64,000 nt of DNA, from NCBI GenBank assembly GCA_964020155.1, contig OZ026568.1, positions 4,497,820 through 4,561,819 of the forward strand, written 5' to 3'. Positions 11,520 through 25,497 of this stretch are shown here, one piece after another. Position 1 is the stretch's first letter. Each line of letters begins with the position of its first letter. This DNA comes from Chondrilla cf. caribensis (taxonomy: Eukaryota; Porifera; Demospongiae; Chondrillida; Chondrillidae). The notes under the pieces are model-generated. The model was given only the letters and a program-made list of their open reading frames with translations, ran no database searches and was not told the origin of the DNA. A program made the position numbers and the translations under genes.

Positions 11520-12700
11520 GGAGGCGCGAATTGTCCCCAAAACTTGTCACTATGAATAGATTTCGTCACGTGACAATGACATCATAACCTAACAAGCCCA
11601 TCTTCACTCTGAACAGTATAGTGGGTCGTCTGGTCTCATGAGACAAAATATTGTAGCTTGCGATAAGTAAATGATGTGTATAATCAATTACATAGACACT
11701 TTGGTTGAAATCCTAAGCTGCAATTAAAAGAGCATTTGCACACATGTACCCCACAGACATGCCCTAGGGTGAAGCAGTCAATGTTTGGTCAGCCATCTGT
11801 AGGGAGTGGTGAAACGTGACAATATGTATTTGATACAATATCAGTTTACTTGAGGGTATGTGAATTGTGCTTTTAGATATGGCAGATCCCACCCACCTGG
11901 AACAGATGTTTGTAATAATAATAATTGGAAATTATGGCAGGTATGCATTGAGAACAGTGTACTTTCCGCATTGCAATACCAGCTGGATGCCACAACAAAT
12001 TACAAATACTTTGATTACCATTAGAAGGCCGTCCTTGTGATGTCATGACTCGGTCACAGGCCGTTGTGACCAGTGCCATCCACCACCAGTCGCCATGGGA
12101 ACACTCTGGTGTGATTGGTGACATGTAATGTAACACAAATGGGATGTAGTCTTAAAAGGAATTGATTTTGCTTATCTCAGTGACAACAGAATTATCTAAC
12201 TGAAAACCAAAACATGAGGTGATAATCTACTGATGATCCGTCCACTCAACCCTCTGGTAATACGATGCGGTGGACTCCATTGAAGTGTTTGTCCTTGAAT
12301 GGATTCTTATATCAAATTATTTCTAGAGTTACCTCAACTGCACTAAACTACCTCTCACATCTGAACTTGTCAGGTATTTGAAACTCCACAAGGTATTGAC
12401 AGCACTTCACTGAATTCTCCAGATAATCAAGTAATTACACACTTCCTCTTTTATCAGTAACTAGCTGTGTGTATATATGTACCATGCACATTCCTCACTC
12501 ATTGCGTATCTTAGCAACCCGAAAGTAGCTATTAATTTGTGCTAAATAACAATTAATTGAAACTTTAATATCAATAATATTATTATTTCAATACATAACT
12601 CATCATTGTACAAGAATTACTACTAAAATGGTAAATACACTTGATAATATGGAAATACTGAGTGACGATAATAATATAGTTATAAAGGCAGCATTGTTGC
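11520..12700. other. intergenic stretch without visible gene
   Basis: AT-rich unique sequence between two minus-strand genes. Open frames are short and have no protein-like pattern. Near the left end lies GTCACGTGAC (11565-11574), an E-box/CLEAR-like palindrome close to the start of the unrecognised gene. Confidence 0.5.
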
Positions 12701-12708
12701 TTTCAGTG

Positions 12709-13467
12709 TCAGCGCTCGCAACAGATTAGTTTGTTAACAGTTTGGTTGGTGAGTGATTTAATCTGTACTCCCTGAAGGTATTCGTGTGCGTGACACTGGG
12801 TGGTGACTATAGCCCGCTGCGTACACGAACCCGTGAATGGGCTGTACCTGATGCATTGCTCTCCAGCCATAGACCTATGCGTACATTGACTGGCAAGGCC
12901 CACACCTTCCCCTTTCTGCCCTTTCGGCCCTTGAATACCTGGGGGTCCTTGTGGACCACGAGGTCCTCGATCACCCTTGGGTCCTGCTGGCCCTGAAGGC
13001 CCAGGGGGGCAAGAACACTCCCCTGCACTGCCGGAGCCAGGAGTAGTTTCCCACTTTTCATTTAGCTTGTTCACAACTATATATTCGATGGCTCTCTCCA
13101 GTAGCTTACCAGGGTCCTTAGTGAAGTTGACGTGTTTTGTATATGGAGTTGACTGTGATCCATTGTTCTTTTTTGAGCTACGCGTTGCCCTGTTGCCACT
13201 TTTCACAACACTGTTCCCAGTGAGCTCTGATAGCAAGCGCGAAAGAGATGAGTCCTGACATTCTTCCAGTTGAGATTGTAGTACAGAGATGTTCCTCCTT
13301 AGCTCTAACTGATCTCTCTGTAGGCTGACCAACTCCCTCTGAAGAGCTTCTATGTCAGCTCTGTTGAACCAGATGAAGGCAACCTGGGCACTGACCACAC
13401 ACAGGCACACAACCCCCAGAACAACCAGAATACAGTCTTTCTTGTCCATTTGGCCTTTAACACTCAT
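12709..13467 (-). CDS. short type II transmembrane collagen-like protein
   Basis: One exon, 252 residues. A short basic cytoplasmic N terminus (MSVKGQMDKKD) precedes a hydrophobic segment at about residues 11-34 (CILVVLGVVCLCVVSAQVAF), suggesting a single-pass type II protein. Residues about 36-70 form a heptad-like coiled coil (IEALQRELVSLQRDQLELR). After a polar linker come about 11 uninterrupted Gly-X-Y triplets, starting GPSGPAGPKGDRGPRG. The C-terminal ~60 residues hold seven Cys and end in ICCER, likely a small disulfide-bonded trimeric domain. The layout recalls membrane collagens and gliomedin, but the C-terminal domain matches none I know. A trimeric cell-surface or shed matrix/adhesion role is inferred. 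Confidence 0.75.
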   Translation of the reverse strand: MSVKGQMDKKDCILVVLGVVCLCVVSAQVAFIWFNRADIEALQRELVSLQRDQLELRRNISVLQSQLEECQDSSLSRLLSELTGNSVVKSGNRATRSSKKNNGSQSTPYTKHVNFTKDPGKLLERAIEYIVVNKLNEKWETTPGSGSAGECSCPPGPSGPAGPKGDRGPRGPQGPPGIQGPKGQKGEGVGLASQCTHRSMAGEQCIRYSPFTGSCTQRAIVTTQCHAHEYLQGVQIKSLTNQTVNKLICCER

Positions 13468-13707
13468 TGTCTCTGCTCTCCTGACTGCTTAGGTCACGCT
13501 ACTGAAGGGTAGAACAGGTGAAACCACTTTTTGTGGTGAAGGGGGCGGGGCTCTCTGAGGGCGTGGCATAGTAATGATTTGTTTATGTTCAAAGTATGAA
13601 GTGATTCATAACATTCCTATCCACTGTTTTCGGTCAATGGTATGACGGGCATTGGGATATCAGATCTAGTATACACAGCTGCACAGTCATAACGGAGCCA
13701 ACCTTTA

Positions 13708-13712
<5 letters not shown>

Positions 13713-13762
<50 letters not shown>

Positions 13763-13835
13763 CTGTGTGTGCCTGTGTGCCTGTGTGTGTGTGTGTGTGT
13801 TGTGTGTGTGTGTGTTGTGTGTGTGGTCCCGTTTT
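13713..13835. repeat. (GT)n microsatellite
   Basis: GT dinucleotide tract with GCCTGT and TTGTG interruptions, in intergenic DNA upstream of the collagen-like gene. Confidence 0.95.
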
Positions 13836-14024
13836 AACAGGTCAAAGAAATTGGCTAGACCGAAGGTATTCATAGTAACCACAATCCCATATCAACAGCA
13901 CATTACTGTATTTCATTGGCTGTATATTTAGACAGCCTCAAGCTGAGTGGACTACTCTTCAAATGCTATGAATATGTTTTGTTTATTAATGATATGCATT
14001 GATACCCTCAAGGGAATTCTTATA

Positions 14025-14199
14025 CAGTGGAACCTCTTCATTAAGGACACTTTGGGATCTTCATTTTAGTCCTTATTACAGAGGTGTCCTCAATTCAGAG
14101 GTCACTTAATACACTACAGTACTAGACTGGGACACAGAATGGTGTCCTTATTATAGAGGTTTCTGCAATTCAGAGGTTTGTAATAGAGAGGTTCCACTG
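14025..14199. mobile_element. MITE-like element with 13-bp terminal inverted repeats
   Basis: The segment starts CAGTGGAACCTCT and ends AGAGGTTCCACTG, perfect 13-bp inverted repeats, and is flanked by TA on both sides (TA|CAGTGG … CCACTG|TA). That pattern fits TA target duplication as made by Tc1/mariner-like transposases. The 175-bp interior has diverged sub-repeats of GTCCTTATTA(C/T)AGAGGT and no coding capacity, so it would be non-autonomous. The assignment rests on structure alone. Confidence 0.65.
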
Positions 14200-14257
14200 T
14201 ATGTACAGTACCTACCAGTAGCAACACCAACAACAGCATGGGAGTGATTACTGTACA

Positions 14258-15052
14258 GCAGTGGTGTTGAGTGGGAGGAGTCACTGCAAGGGAGTGGTGC
14301 CGAGTGGGAGGAGTCACTGCAAGGGAGTGGTGCCGAGTGGGAGGAGTCACTGAAAGGGAGTGGTGCCGAGTGGGAGGAGTCACTGCAAGGGAGTGGTGCC
14401 GAGTGGGAGGAGTCACTGAAAGGGAGTGGTGTTGAGTGGGAGGAGTCACTGCAAAGGAAGTGGTGTTGAGTGGGAGGAGTCACTGTAAGGGAGTGGTGCC
14501 GAGTGGGAGGAGTCACTGCAAGGGAGTGGTGCCGAGTGGGAGGAGTCACTGAAAGGGAGTGGTGTTGAGTGGGAGGAGTCACTGCAAAGGAAGTGGTGCT
14601 GAGTGGGAGGAGTCACTGAAAGGGAGTGGTGCTGAGTGGGAGGAGTCACTGTAAGGGAGTGGTGTTGAGTGGGAGGAGTCACTGGAGTGGTGCTGAGTGG
14701 GAGGAGTCACTGCAAGGGAGTGGTGCTGAGTGGGAGGAGTCACTGAAAGGGAGTGGTGCTGAGTGGGAGGAGTCACTGTAAGGGAGTGGTGTTGAGTGGG
14801 AGGAGTCACTGGAGTGGTGCTGAGTGGGAGGAGTCACTGCAAGGGAGCGATGCTGAGTGGGAGGAGTCACTGTAAGGGAGTGGTGTTGAGTGGGAGGAGT
14901 CACTGGAGTGGTGCTGAGTGGGAGGAGTCACTGCAAGGGAGCGATGCTGAGTGGGAGGAGTCACTGTAAGGGAGTGGTGTTGAGTGGGAGGAGTCACTGG
15001 AGTGGTGCTGAGTGGGAGGAGTCACTGCAAGGGAGCGATGCTGAGTGTGAGG
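14258..15052. repeat. 33-bp minisatellite array
   Basis: About 24 copies of GAGTGGGAGGAGTCACTG(C/T/A)A followed by AGGGAGTGGTG(CC/TT/CT). Some units are shortened (GTCACTGGAGTGG) or have AAAGGAAG. Higher-order blocks of three units repeat near the right end. It begins only ~60 bp after the MITE-like element. It is not coding. Confidence 0.95.
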
Positions 15053-15269
15053 AGTATTACTTACTGTGCAACCATCCAAATCAATTATGATCATGTCCAC
15101 TATCAGTTATGTTAACCAATTTGCATTGAACTTTCAATGAATGTTGTATTCTTTGCAATATTACAGTTAAAACAGTCCAATTATTATATACATCACACAA
15201 TATTATAATGATAAAATTAATATACTTTTAATATCTATTTGACTCTATTAGGTTGTTCCTTCATCTAGA

Positions 15270-15740
15270 CTACTTCCAGCAACTACGTCCCAGAGACTTG
15301 CACATTTCACATCTCGCTTGATCATGAGGACCCCGATCATCGTCATCGTCATCACGAAGAGTTTCATAAAATCCAGAAAAATTGAAAACGCCTCTGCCGA
15401 TTTTTCTCAAATAGCTGTCCACAGCATACTCAGCCATGCTCCTGATGGCTCCATCATCAAATGCAGGTGGCACAGCTCTTTCACACTTTTGGCAGTCTTG
15501 ATTGAAGGTGTGGACAATGACTTGACCCCTCAAGTCCATCACGCACCAGCTATGGGCAGACGCCCACCTTCGACTACACGAGATGTGAGCGTTAAACCAC
15601 GCAAAACCCTTCACGCGATAGAATCTTTTGCTCCCACCAATTTGCGCCAAGTTATATCGGTCGTTTTCGTGTGGAATATCCATTGGATGCACATTTTTCT
15701 CACTCATGACGCTAGCTATTATTTCCTTCCCAAAAGACAT
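15270..15740 (-). CDS. 3CxxC-type zinc-binding domain protein (RTP/ZAR1-like)
   Basis: A 156-residue frame with the pattern of the 3CxxC zinc domain of receptor-transporting and zygote-arrest proteins: FAWFNAHISCSRRWASAHSW, then GQVIVHTFNQDCQKC and, at the end, CEMCKSLGRSC. The first pair is HxxC here rather than CxxC, so one ligand may be His. A DDDDDD stretch precedes the last Cys cluster. The start is uncertain. A second frame (15712-15921, MDKGNESHYQSFG…) overlaps the 5' end and could be the true N terminus if a small intron or an indel joins them. Related proteins aid receptor trafficking or bind maternal RNA, but the role here is unknown. Confidence 0.6.
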   Translation of the reverse strand: MSFGKEIIASVMSEKNVHPMDIPHENDRYNLAQIGGSKRFYRVKGFAWFNAHISCSRRWASAHSWCVMDLRGQVIVHTFNQDCQKCERAVPPAFDDGAIRSMAEYAVDSYLRKIGRGVFNFSGFYETLRDDDDDDRGPHDQARCEMCKSLGRSCWK

Positions 15741-16089
15741 CTTCCTTCTTGATGGGAACTGAGTGGCGGGCTAAAAATATTCTTCCAACTTCAGCGAACA
15801 TCGCCTTTCCGAGAACAGCAGTAGAAAGTGGAACACGAAGGGGAATCCCAAATGACTGATAATGAGATTCATTACCTTTATCCATAGTTAATACAACAAT
15901 ATTATTAATCAATTTATTCAATAGTTTAATGTATTATGGACAGCAAATTAAAATATTAAAATAGTACTCAATGTGCTCCATGCATCCAGCAGGACACACA
16001 CATAACACACAACATGCACATGTGTAAAGTGTTAGTGATTTCACAACCTACCCATGCTTGTCAATTGCAATAATACTGACGAACAGACA

Positions 16090-16092
<3 letters not shown>

Positions 16093-16122
<30 letters not shown>
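16093..16122. repeat. short (CA)n tract
   Basis: About 15 CA units in the spacer between the zinc-domain gene and the 3' end of the PP2A gene. The rest of 15922-16194 shows no exon. Confidence 0.9.
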
Positions 16123-16123
<1 letters not shown>

Positions 16124-16194
16124 TCCACAAATTGAATTCCTATCAAGAGATTTGGCGCTCTACACTGTATAATATCTCTAGTGGTCCGTGTGTA

Positions 16195-17037
16195 CTACAC
16201 AGTAGGATGCGGTGGCTGTTCGTGGAACAAGTAGAGGTTGTTGGTGGCTGCTATAGCCAGGATGTTGTCCATGGGATGCCAAACAGCATGGAGGATTCTC
16301 CTGGCATACTCTAGGGAATCAATACCGACTTCATCGCGTCTTTTCTTTGGTCCAGACACCACCTTCTTGTTTCTTAGAATCTGTCCAAGTTGGCTCATGT
16401 CCCGTGAGGCCTCGTAGCAGTACTCCATCCGAGGATCCCGATAGAAGATGCGAAAGAAGTTGTTGTAGCTCCCAGTGATCAAGGAACTGTAGGTGTTGAA
16501 CAAACACAATTTTACCTCAAGACTATGTGTACAGATTACATACATACGTACACAGAGTGAATGCTTCCCCAACGAGTATATGGAACGGGGTCACACACAC
16601 ACACATACATACACACACACACACGCACCCCCCCCCCACACACAGCAGTGATCTCACCTGTCATTGCCATTCCAACCACATTCAAATCTGTCGAAGATGA
16701 AGTCATTCTCATACAGAGTGCACAGCTTTCCCCTGAGGTAGTCGTGGACCTGGTAGGTCTCAACAGGTTTTCGCTCCATGTTCATGTCCCACACTTTCAA
16801 CGCTAAAAAATCTCTTGTCAGGAAGTATCGTCCCTGATGGCTGAATTTAGCATCGGAGATTGAGGCTATTATTTCGGAGAAGAAGGACCTGTTTGATGGG
16901 TCTTCAGGTTCCTCAAAAACTAGAGTGAAGATCAGAGACTGCATGAAGAACGTATCCAGTGACGACCCTCCCCAACACAGACGTGCATGTGCACACTTAT
17001 ACCAACATACTTACACCCACACCCCTCACAAGAGTAT

Positions 17038-17101
<64 letters not shown>

Positions 17102-19003
17102 AGTATAAAACCTTTAGCATGCTTGTCACAGAGCGCTCTCTCCCGCATGTCACACATCCGGACCACTCCTTTGCTAGTGCTGTAGATGAACTCATTGCAG
17201 TTCTTCGGATGAAACTCAGCAGCTGTGATTACTTCAGTCAAATCCTCCATGTTAGGAGGCTTGATGTCAACAACATCTGATTGTAGTTAAGGAACATCTA
17301 CCCCTTCACATGCAAATGATCACAAAGCATGCAGACACGCGCGCGCACACACACACACACGCATACACACACACGCACAGGCACACACATCAGATACTAA
17401 AACTCCTATCAGTTGTCTCCAAGTGCCAAATATATATCCTGAGGTCATCTGCAGAGAGGTACATCAGGTCGTCACTGTTGACTGAGATGGAGTTGATGTG
17501 GTATGCGTGAGCATTGGAGAATATCCTCCGTGGCATGGCCTCGATGGTGATGTCATTGGTGGACCGCCGGGGGACCCTGAGCTGAGTGATGTAGTCCCTA
17601 TCCTTGGCCCGCCCCTCATGGTCCACCAGGTTCCATCCACTAAAATTTCTCCATTTTTCAGTAATCTTCCATAATTTAATTGTTTTATCTAAAATAAAAC
17701 AGACAATGATACTTCAACACATCATCTCAACCATTGACCCTGGTGTAACTTCACACAACTCTAGGCTTCATGCCCAATCTCAGTATGTGCAGATACTGAA
17801 GGGTGGATTGGGTAACATCCACTTGTACTCGTAATCAGGAGACAACCCTCCAGAACAGGTATTCATGTAGTTAGTACAACGTAGGAAACTCCACGACATC
17901 ACAGACTCGTCAGGGGCAACCCAACAACCATTGTACAGCTCACCCATGACCACACCCACATCCACACCCACATGACTACTAAAGACCACTCAACCACTCC
18001 CACACCCACACAGATACTTTAATCTATACACGTACACACATACACATGTATATTGGTATACACCTCTCACACACACTCACCATTGGTTGTCAAAAGGAAT
18101 AATGAAGGACCGGCTTTCCTCAGCCATCTTATCTTATTTATTTTCTCCTCAATTTCCAAACTCTTCAAATAATCGAACTCCGGTTCATGGCTTTGGAATG
18201 TACTGTACACATTGTAGTCGCATCGAAATGGATATGGACCGTCTGCAGGCTGCATTGGGGACCAGTCGTGAGACGGAGCAAGAATGCGAGTGTACTAACA
18301 ACCATTCAACATTGAATGGGAGAAAAGGTCAACACACACACACACACATCCCATACAAAGTAGATACACAGCGTGGTGAGTGCGTACATGTACATCATGA
18401 CACACTAGACCACTTCAGGAATGTCTGCTATGTACACACACACCAGGAGCATGTCCAGTTGAGGGGCTAGCTCACTCAACTGTCCTCAGACCATGCCTTC
18501 ACAAGCTGACACAAGAAACATGAACAAACGGCTTATAACCCACTAACCAGGGGCAAACCTCCTCTCTGAAATATAACCACGCGTCCACCTTTATCTCCAG
18601 TGGCCAGGAACTCCCCATCGTGGTTGAACTCCACTGCTGATATGATGTCAGCTACAAAGATGGGTGGGTATAGAACGGTCACTATGAAGCCGATTTAGAC
18701 TGTCTCATGGCAAACCTTCGGCTATTTCTTCTTCGATTGTTCCTTTCACTTGAGAAAAACACCACGGTATCTCTTCTCCGGTATTCCCTTTCAGAGGAAC
18801 TATGTCAACAGAAAAGAAGAACGAGAATGAAGAAGACTCAAAGCACTCAATTACTTTTTAGACAAAGTAACTGAACATATAAATCAATAAAAGTTAATGT
18901 AGGTTACTTTGCATTAATATAAATTGAAAAAAAAACATTCAAAACGGTTTTCTCGAACAAACTTCGTAGTAGATTGCTCCTTACCAGTTTTTTGAGTTGC
19001 CAT
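16195..19003 (-). CDS. PPP2R2A: PP2A regulatory B55 subunit (eight exons)
   Basis: The WD40 B55 subunit that selects substrates for protein phosphatase 2A, important in mitotic exit and signalling. Exons: 18985-19003, 18716-18787, 18548-18651, 18081-18294, 17398-17688, 17112-17276, 16658-16919, 16195-16486, all phase-consistent (about 472 codons). Family signatures are strong: [105 protein letters not shown]-type strands, [36 protein letters not shown]. Exon 1 supplies only six codons. Which vertebrate paralogue (A-D) it corresponds to cannot be said. CA repeats fill two introns. Confidence 0.95.
17041..17098. repeat. (CA)n in a PPP2R2 intron
   Basis: About 29 CA units, read as (GT)n in the transcript, just downstream of the 5' splice site of the exon ending at 17112. 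Another impure CA tract is at 17341-17390, downstream of the exon ending at 17398. Confidence 0.95.
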
Positions 19004-19233
19004 TCTTCAAAGTACTCTAGACAACTTTAATGAAACAAGCATTGCCTAAAAATAACGTTAAAATGTTTATCGACTACCTACAGAGCTGCTCCTTCTCGAT
19101 TATTGACGATACCAATATCTCTAAAGTTTGCGAAGCATAGAAAGAGACGCCATTTTATGAAGACAATGAATATCATTAAAAATACATTCCGATTAAATAA
19201 GGAATAAAATTAATACTGTGATTGGAGACTACG

Positions 19234-21762
<2,529 letters not shown>

Positions 21763-22038
21763 ATGAGGTCCGTGTTCCTGTCAAGGTACATGATCCACTC
21801 AACAATACATGTCCGTCAACAAGTGTTGACTACCTACAGTGACCCGTGGTATAAACGCCCAGATAACAATAAGCGCCCATCAGTCTACTTCCTTTGTCTG
21901 TAGGGCCCGCTGTGAACAGGACGCAATAGCGTCTTTCACAAATTACTTAAAGAGGTTTCTAAAGTTCTAACTACAGAAAGCACATTTACCTGCCTTTTTG
22001 AGTTATACTTCCTCAATACTAGAGTACTGATAAGAGTC
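21763..22038. promoter_or_regulatory. shared promoter region ENTPD / NT5C2
   Basis: 276 bp separate the opposed start codons of two nucleotide-hydrolysing enzymes. No TATA box is evident at a useful distance from either start. Co-regulation is an inference from position. Confidence 0.45.
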
Positions 22039-22298
22039 ATGGAGAATGGGTTGGTGTCGAAGAGGTGGACGTTAGATGACGAAGATTTGGAGAATCTTGT
22101 GAGTAAATTGCGGGAAAAGTCACCGGTCGCTCCGACCATAGATGACGCCAGGTCAGCGATATTCTATTCACTGTGAATATTACTACTTGTGCTGGACATT
22201 AGTGATGTTGCGGTTTGCAGAATTTATGTTAATCGAAGTTTGAGTATGAATAAGATTAAGGCTATTGGTTTCGATATGGACTACACCCTAATTGGTAC

Positions 22299-22367
<69 letters not shown>

Positions 22368-22382
22368 ATGTGTGCATGTGTG

Positions 22383-22418
<36 letters not shown>

Positions 22419-22829
22419 TGTGTGCATGTGTAGTATGCCTTTCTTGTTGACATATGACTGTACGTCTGTATTGTGTGTGTTGCTGTTCAGAATATAAATC
22501 ACCTGAATACGAAGCGTTGGCCTGTGACATGGTTGTTCGTCGGCTGATGGACGTTGGCTACCCAAAGGTCAGTTTCTACTGCAGCACTGCTATTGTCATG
22601 TATTTGACTGGACTGGTTTACACAGGATATCGTGTCCATAGAATATGATGCCAATTTTCCCACCAGGTGCGTGGGTTGTTTTACTGAATTAGTATATCTT
22701 TGTATACTCTTTGATTACTCTTATAGAGGACTCCTCTTCGATAAGAAATATGGTAATTTCCTCAAAGTGGATGGTTTCAGAAATATTCTTGAAGTGTTTC
22801 ATGGGTTCTCTTGTTTATCTCTGTAAGTA

Positions 22830-22893
<64 letters not shown>

Positions 22894-25212
22894 TCACTTT
22901 AATGTGGTGCTCCATGCAGTGCTGCCATTCGAGAGCTCTACCCTAACCGATATGCTCCAGTGAGTTCACTTTAGCTGTCGACTGATGCTCCATCCAGCTC
23001 TCTACCCTGTCTGTCCTCACGCAGGCCTCAGACCCGAGATACCACATCCTGAACACTCTGTTTGAACTCCCAGGTAAGCCCCTGTAGATGTGCCCTAGCG
23101 AGTGGGGAGGTCATGTCAGGTCCCTACAGAGATCTTCATCCTGGCTGCGTTGGTGAACTACTTTGACAACCACGAGAGCTACAAGCGGACTCAGGTGGGA
23201 GTGGAGTATGGATCTCTGGCCATCAGCTACGAGAGCATACAACAAGATGTCCGCCAGGCTGTGGACTGGGTACATCGAGAGGTATGGTTGTCATGACGAT
23301 AGAGATCACCATTACACCATGTGGGTTGCCTACTTCAGGGTCTCCTCAAAACAGAGACATTGCGCAATGTGGATAAGTATGTAGCCAAAGAGGTTTGTAC
23401 ATGCCGATGATGGCAAAGATCAGATCTTCATTTAAATCTTTTGTTCACTGCAGCCCAGACTACCTGCTATGCTGGACAAGTGAGTAATAGCAGCCCGGGG
23501 CTCTTATTCATATTTCCTGATAAAACTCTGACTTTCCTTCTAGACTGAGGCAGTCCGGTGTCATAGTGTTCCTGGCAACCAATAGTGATTACAAATACAC
23601 AGATGTGTGTGCCTAACACTCAGTGCTACATGGCAAAGTGTTACATGTGTAAATCTGTCCATGCTAGTGTCTACTGAGGTATGCTCTGGAGTTTTCTGGA
23701 AGTAAGAGATCGTGGAAGACGTTCTTTGACTATATTTTTGTGGATGCCCAAAAGCCCAAATTCTTCCAGGAGGGAAGTACGTTGAGGGAGATCGATGAGA
23801 GCACAGGGTCTCTCAAGCTGGGGCAGATCCAGGCTTCCAAAGGACTGGAGAAGTCTAAGGTCTATGCAGGAGGTGCGTGAGGGGTGACTTGTCACATGAC
23901 ACTCATGATAGCTTGTGATGCTACACCCAGTGTACCCATCCTGCAGGTTCCTCAGAACTCCTCGCTAAGTACATCTCCATCAGTTGCAGAGTATGTGCAC
24001 GCACGACATAGCTAACTTACTAAGATTTATAGTGGAATTGATCACTGCAGACCATTCTCTATGTTGGGGACCATATATTTGGAGATATAATCAAATCAAA
24101 GAAGCAGCAAGCCATGAGGTGAGGGATCCCAGCCAGCACTTGTATGCTGTGTATGACACCTGGCATGTGTGCAGGACGTTCTTGGTGATCCCAGAGCTGA
24201 AGAGGGAGGTCTCCCAGTGGGAGGACACTAAAGGTGACCTCCTCTACCTGTGTATGCAGAATGCCCTATGGCCATTGTCTGTACTGTATGCACTGCATGT
24301 ACTGTATGCGCTGTATGTACTGTATGCGCTGTATCTACCGTGTGTTTGTGTATACTGTACGTACTACATGTACTGTATGTCCATATTTTGTAGGCTACTA
24401 TGTTCGATTGCAGAATCTAGAGATTTTGCTGAGAGAGTATGGATTTGACCACTCTGTATTGTACGTTATTGCAACCCATATGGAATTATTATAATTATTA
24501 TTATTATTATTATTATTATGACTATTGTTGTGTATTGATAAACTACAGGGACACTGTGACTGGTAAACTACCTGATGTCTTGGATGTTCAACAGGCCATC
24601 AAAGTGAGGACCACACCCATCACACAATGTATAGCCACACCCATCACATGACGTATAGACACACCCATCACATGATATATAGCCACGCCCATCACATGAT
24701 GTGTATGTCGCACTAAACTTGTATATTTACTTCCTGTAGTTCACATAATATTGTTCCTTTTGTAGAGTACATCAAGAGGAATGGAGGAACACAGGACGTC
24801 CACGCTGGGAAGCTTGTTGAGATGTGGTCAGTACAGCTATACTACAGTACTTTACGAATGTTGTGCTCGATGCTCCTACTCCACTAGGTCCTCGGCAGAC
24901 GTTCTTTGCTTATCAAGCTACGAGATTCGCTGACCTCTATGCCTCCAGCTGCACCAGCCTCCTCCACTATTCCGTGGACTTCCACTTCATTGCCCCTCAT
25001 AGCTTGGTAGGTGTCTACACGTCACGGCTGCACACAGGTACTCCTCACCTGTCCCCCCACCCCCACCCCCATAGATGCCTCACGAGACCATGCTACTGAG
25101 TGACATCACCCGTGGACACACACCTGCACTGGATGCTGAGACCACTAAACATAGGAATGTCCTCCCTCCCCCGGACTTCACGGATGACGACGAGGAAGAT
25201 GGAAACTCTTGA
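22039..25212 (+). CDS. NT5C2: cytosolic purine 5'-nucleotidase (20 exons)
   Basis: A HAD-superfamily enzyme dephosphorylating IMP and GMP. Twenty exons fit by frame: 22039-22151, 22221-22294, 22491-22567, 22626-22666, 22727-22822, 22920-22959, 23025-23073, 23130-23281, 23339-23392, 23454-23479, 23544-23604, 23668-23872, 23947-23990, 24051-24118, 24175-24233, 24394-24460, 24549-24603, 24766-24826, 24888-25006, 25075-25212, giving 532 residues (human 561). HAD motif I is GFDMDYTLI, motif II FLATNSDYKYTD, motif IV ILYVGDHIFGDI. YKSPEYEAL, DAVDW-like QAVDWVHRE and RFADLYAS match NT5C2, and the acidic end DDDEEDGNS mirrors its C-terminal acidic tail. The N terminus (MENGLVSKRW…) is divergent. Confidence 0.95.
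22302..22431. repeat. (GT)n in NT5C2 intron 2
   Basis: GT repeat with GCATGT interruptions beginning seven bases after the donor that follows the HAD catalytic motif exon. A second GT tract (22833-22890) starts about ten bases after the donor at 22823. Confidence 0.95.
24487..24520. repeat. (ATT)n microsatellite
   Basis: About eleven imperfect TTA units in NT5C2 intron 16, right after the GTACGT donor region. Confidence 0.9.
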
Positions 25213-25497
25213 GCAATCCTAATACAAGTATTGTCACAGAGCAATTTTCATCAATACTGTAATTTTATATTTAAAAATAATAACTTAATTGGAGAACAAA
25301 TATATTTTTTGATAAAGTAGTTAAAGAAAGTGATTAAATTTCCAATATTGTCATTGATTTCCATGGAAACCATTAGTACACTCTTCATCACATCAGTGCG
25401 TCCTCGTTGGCCAGGAGTATACAAGAGCTACTTTCCTACACGACCAGCAACACATCACCAATGAAGACACTGAGGTCAAGATGTACACTATAACCAC

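Noticed and set aside
14114..15100. Overlapping minus-strand SDSSHSAPLP-type frames
   Set aside because: Translation of the 33-bp minisatellite; units change length and break the frame repeatedly.
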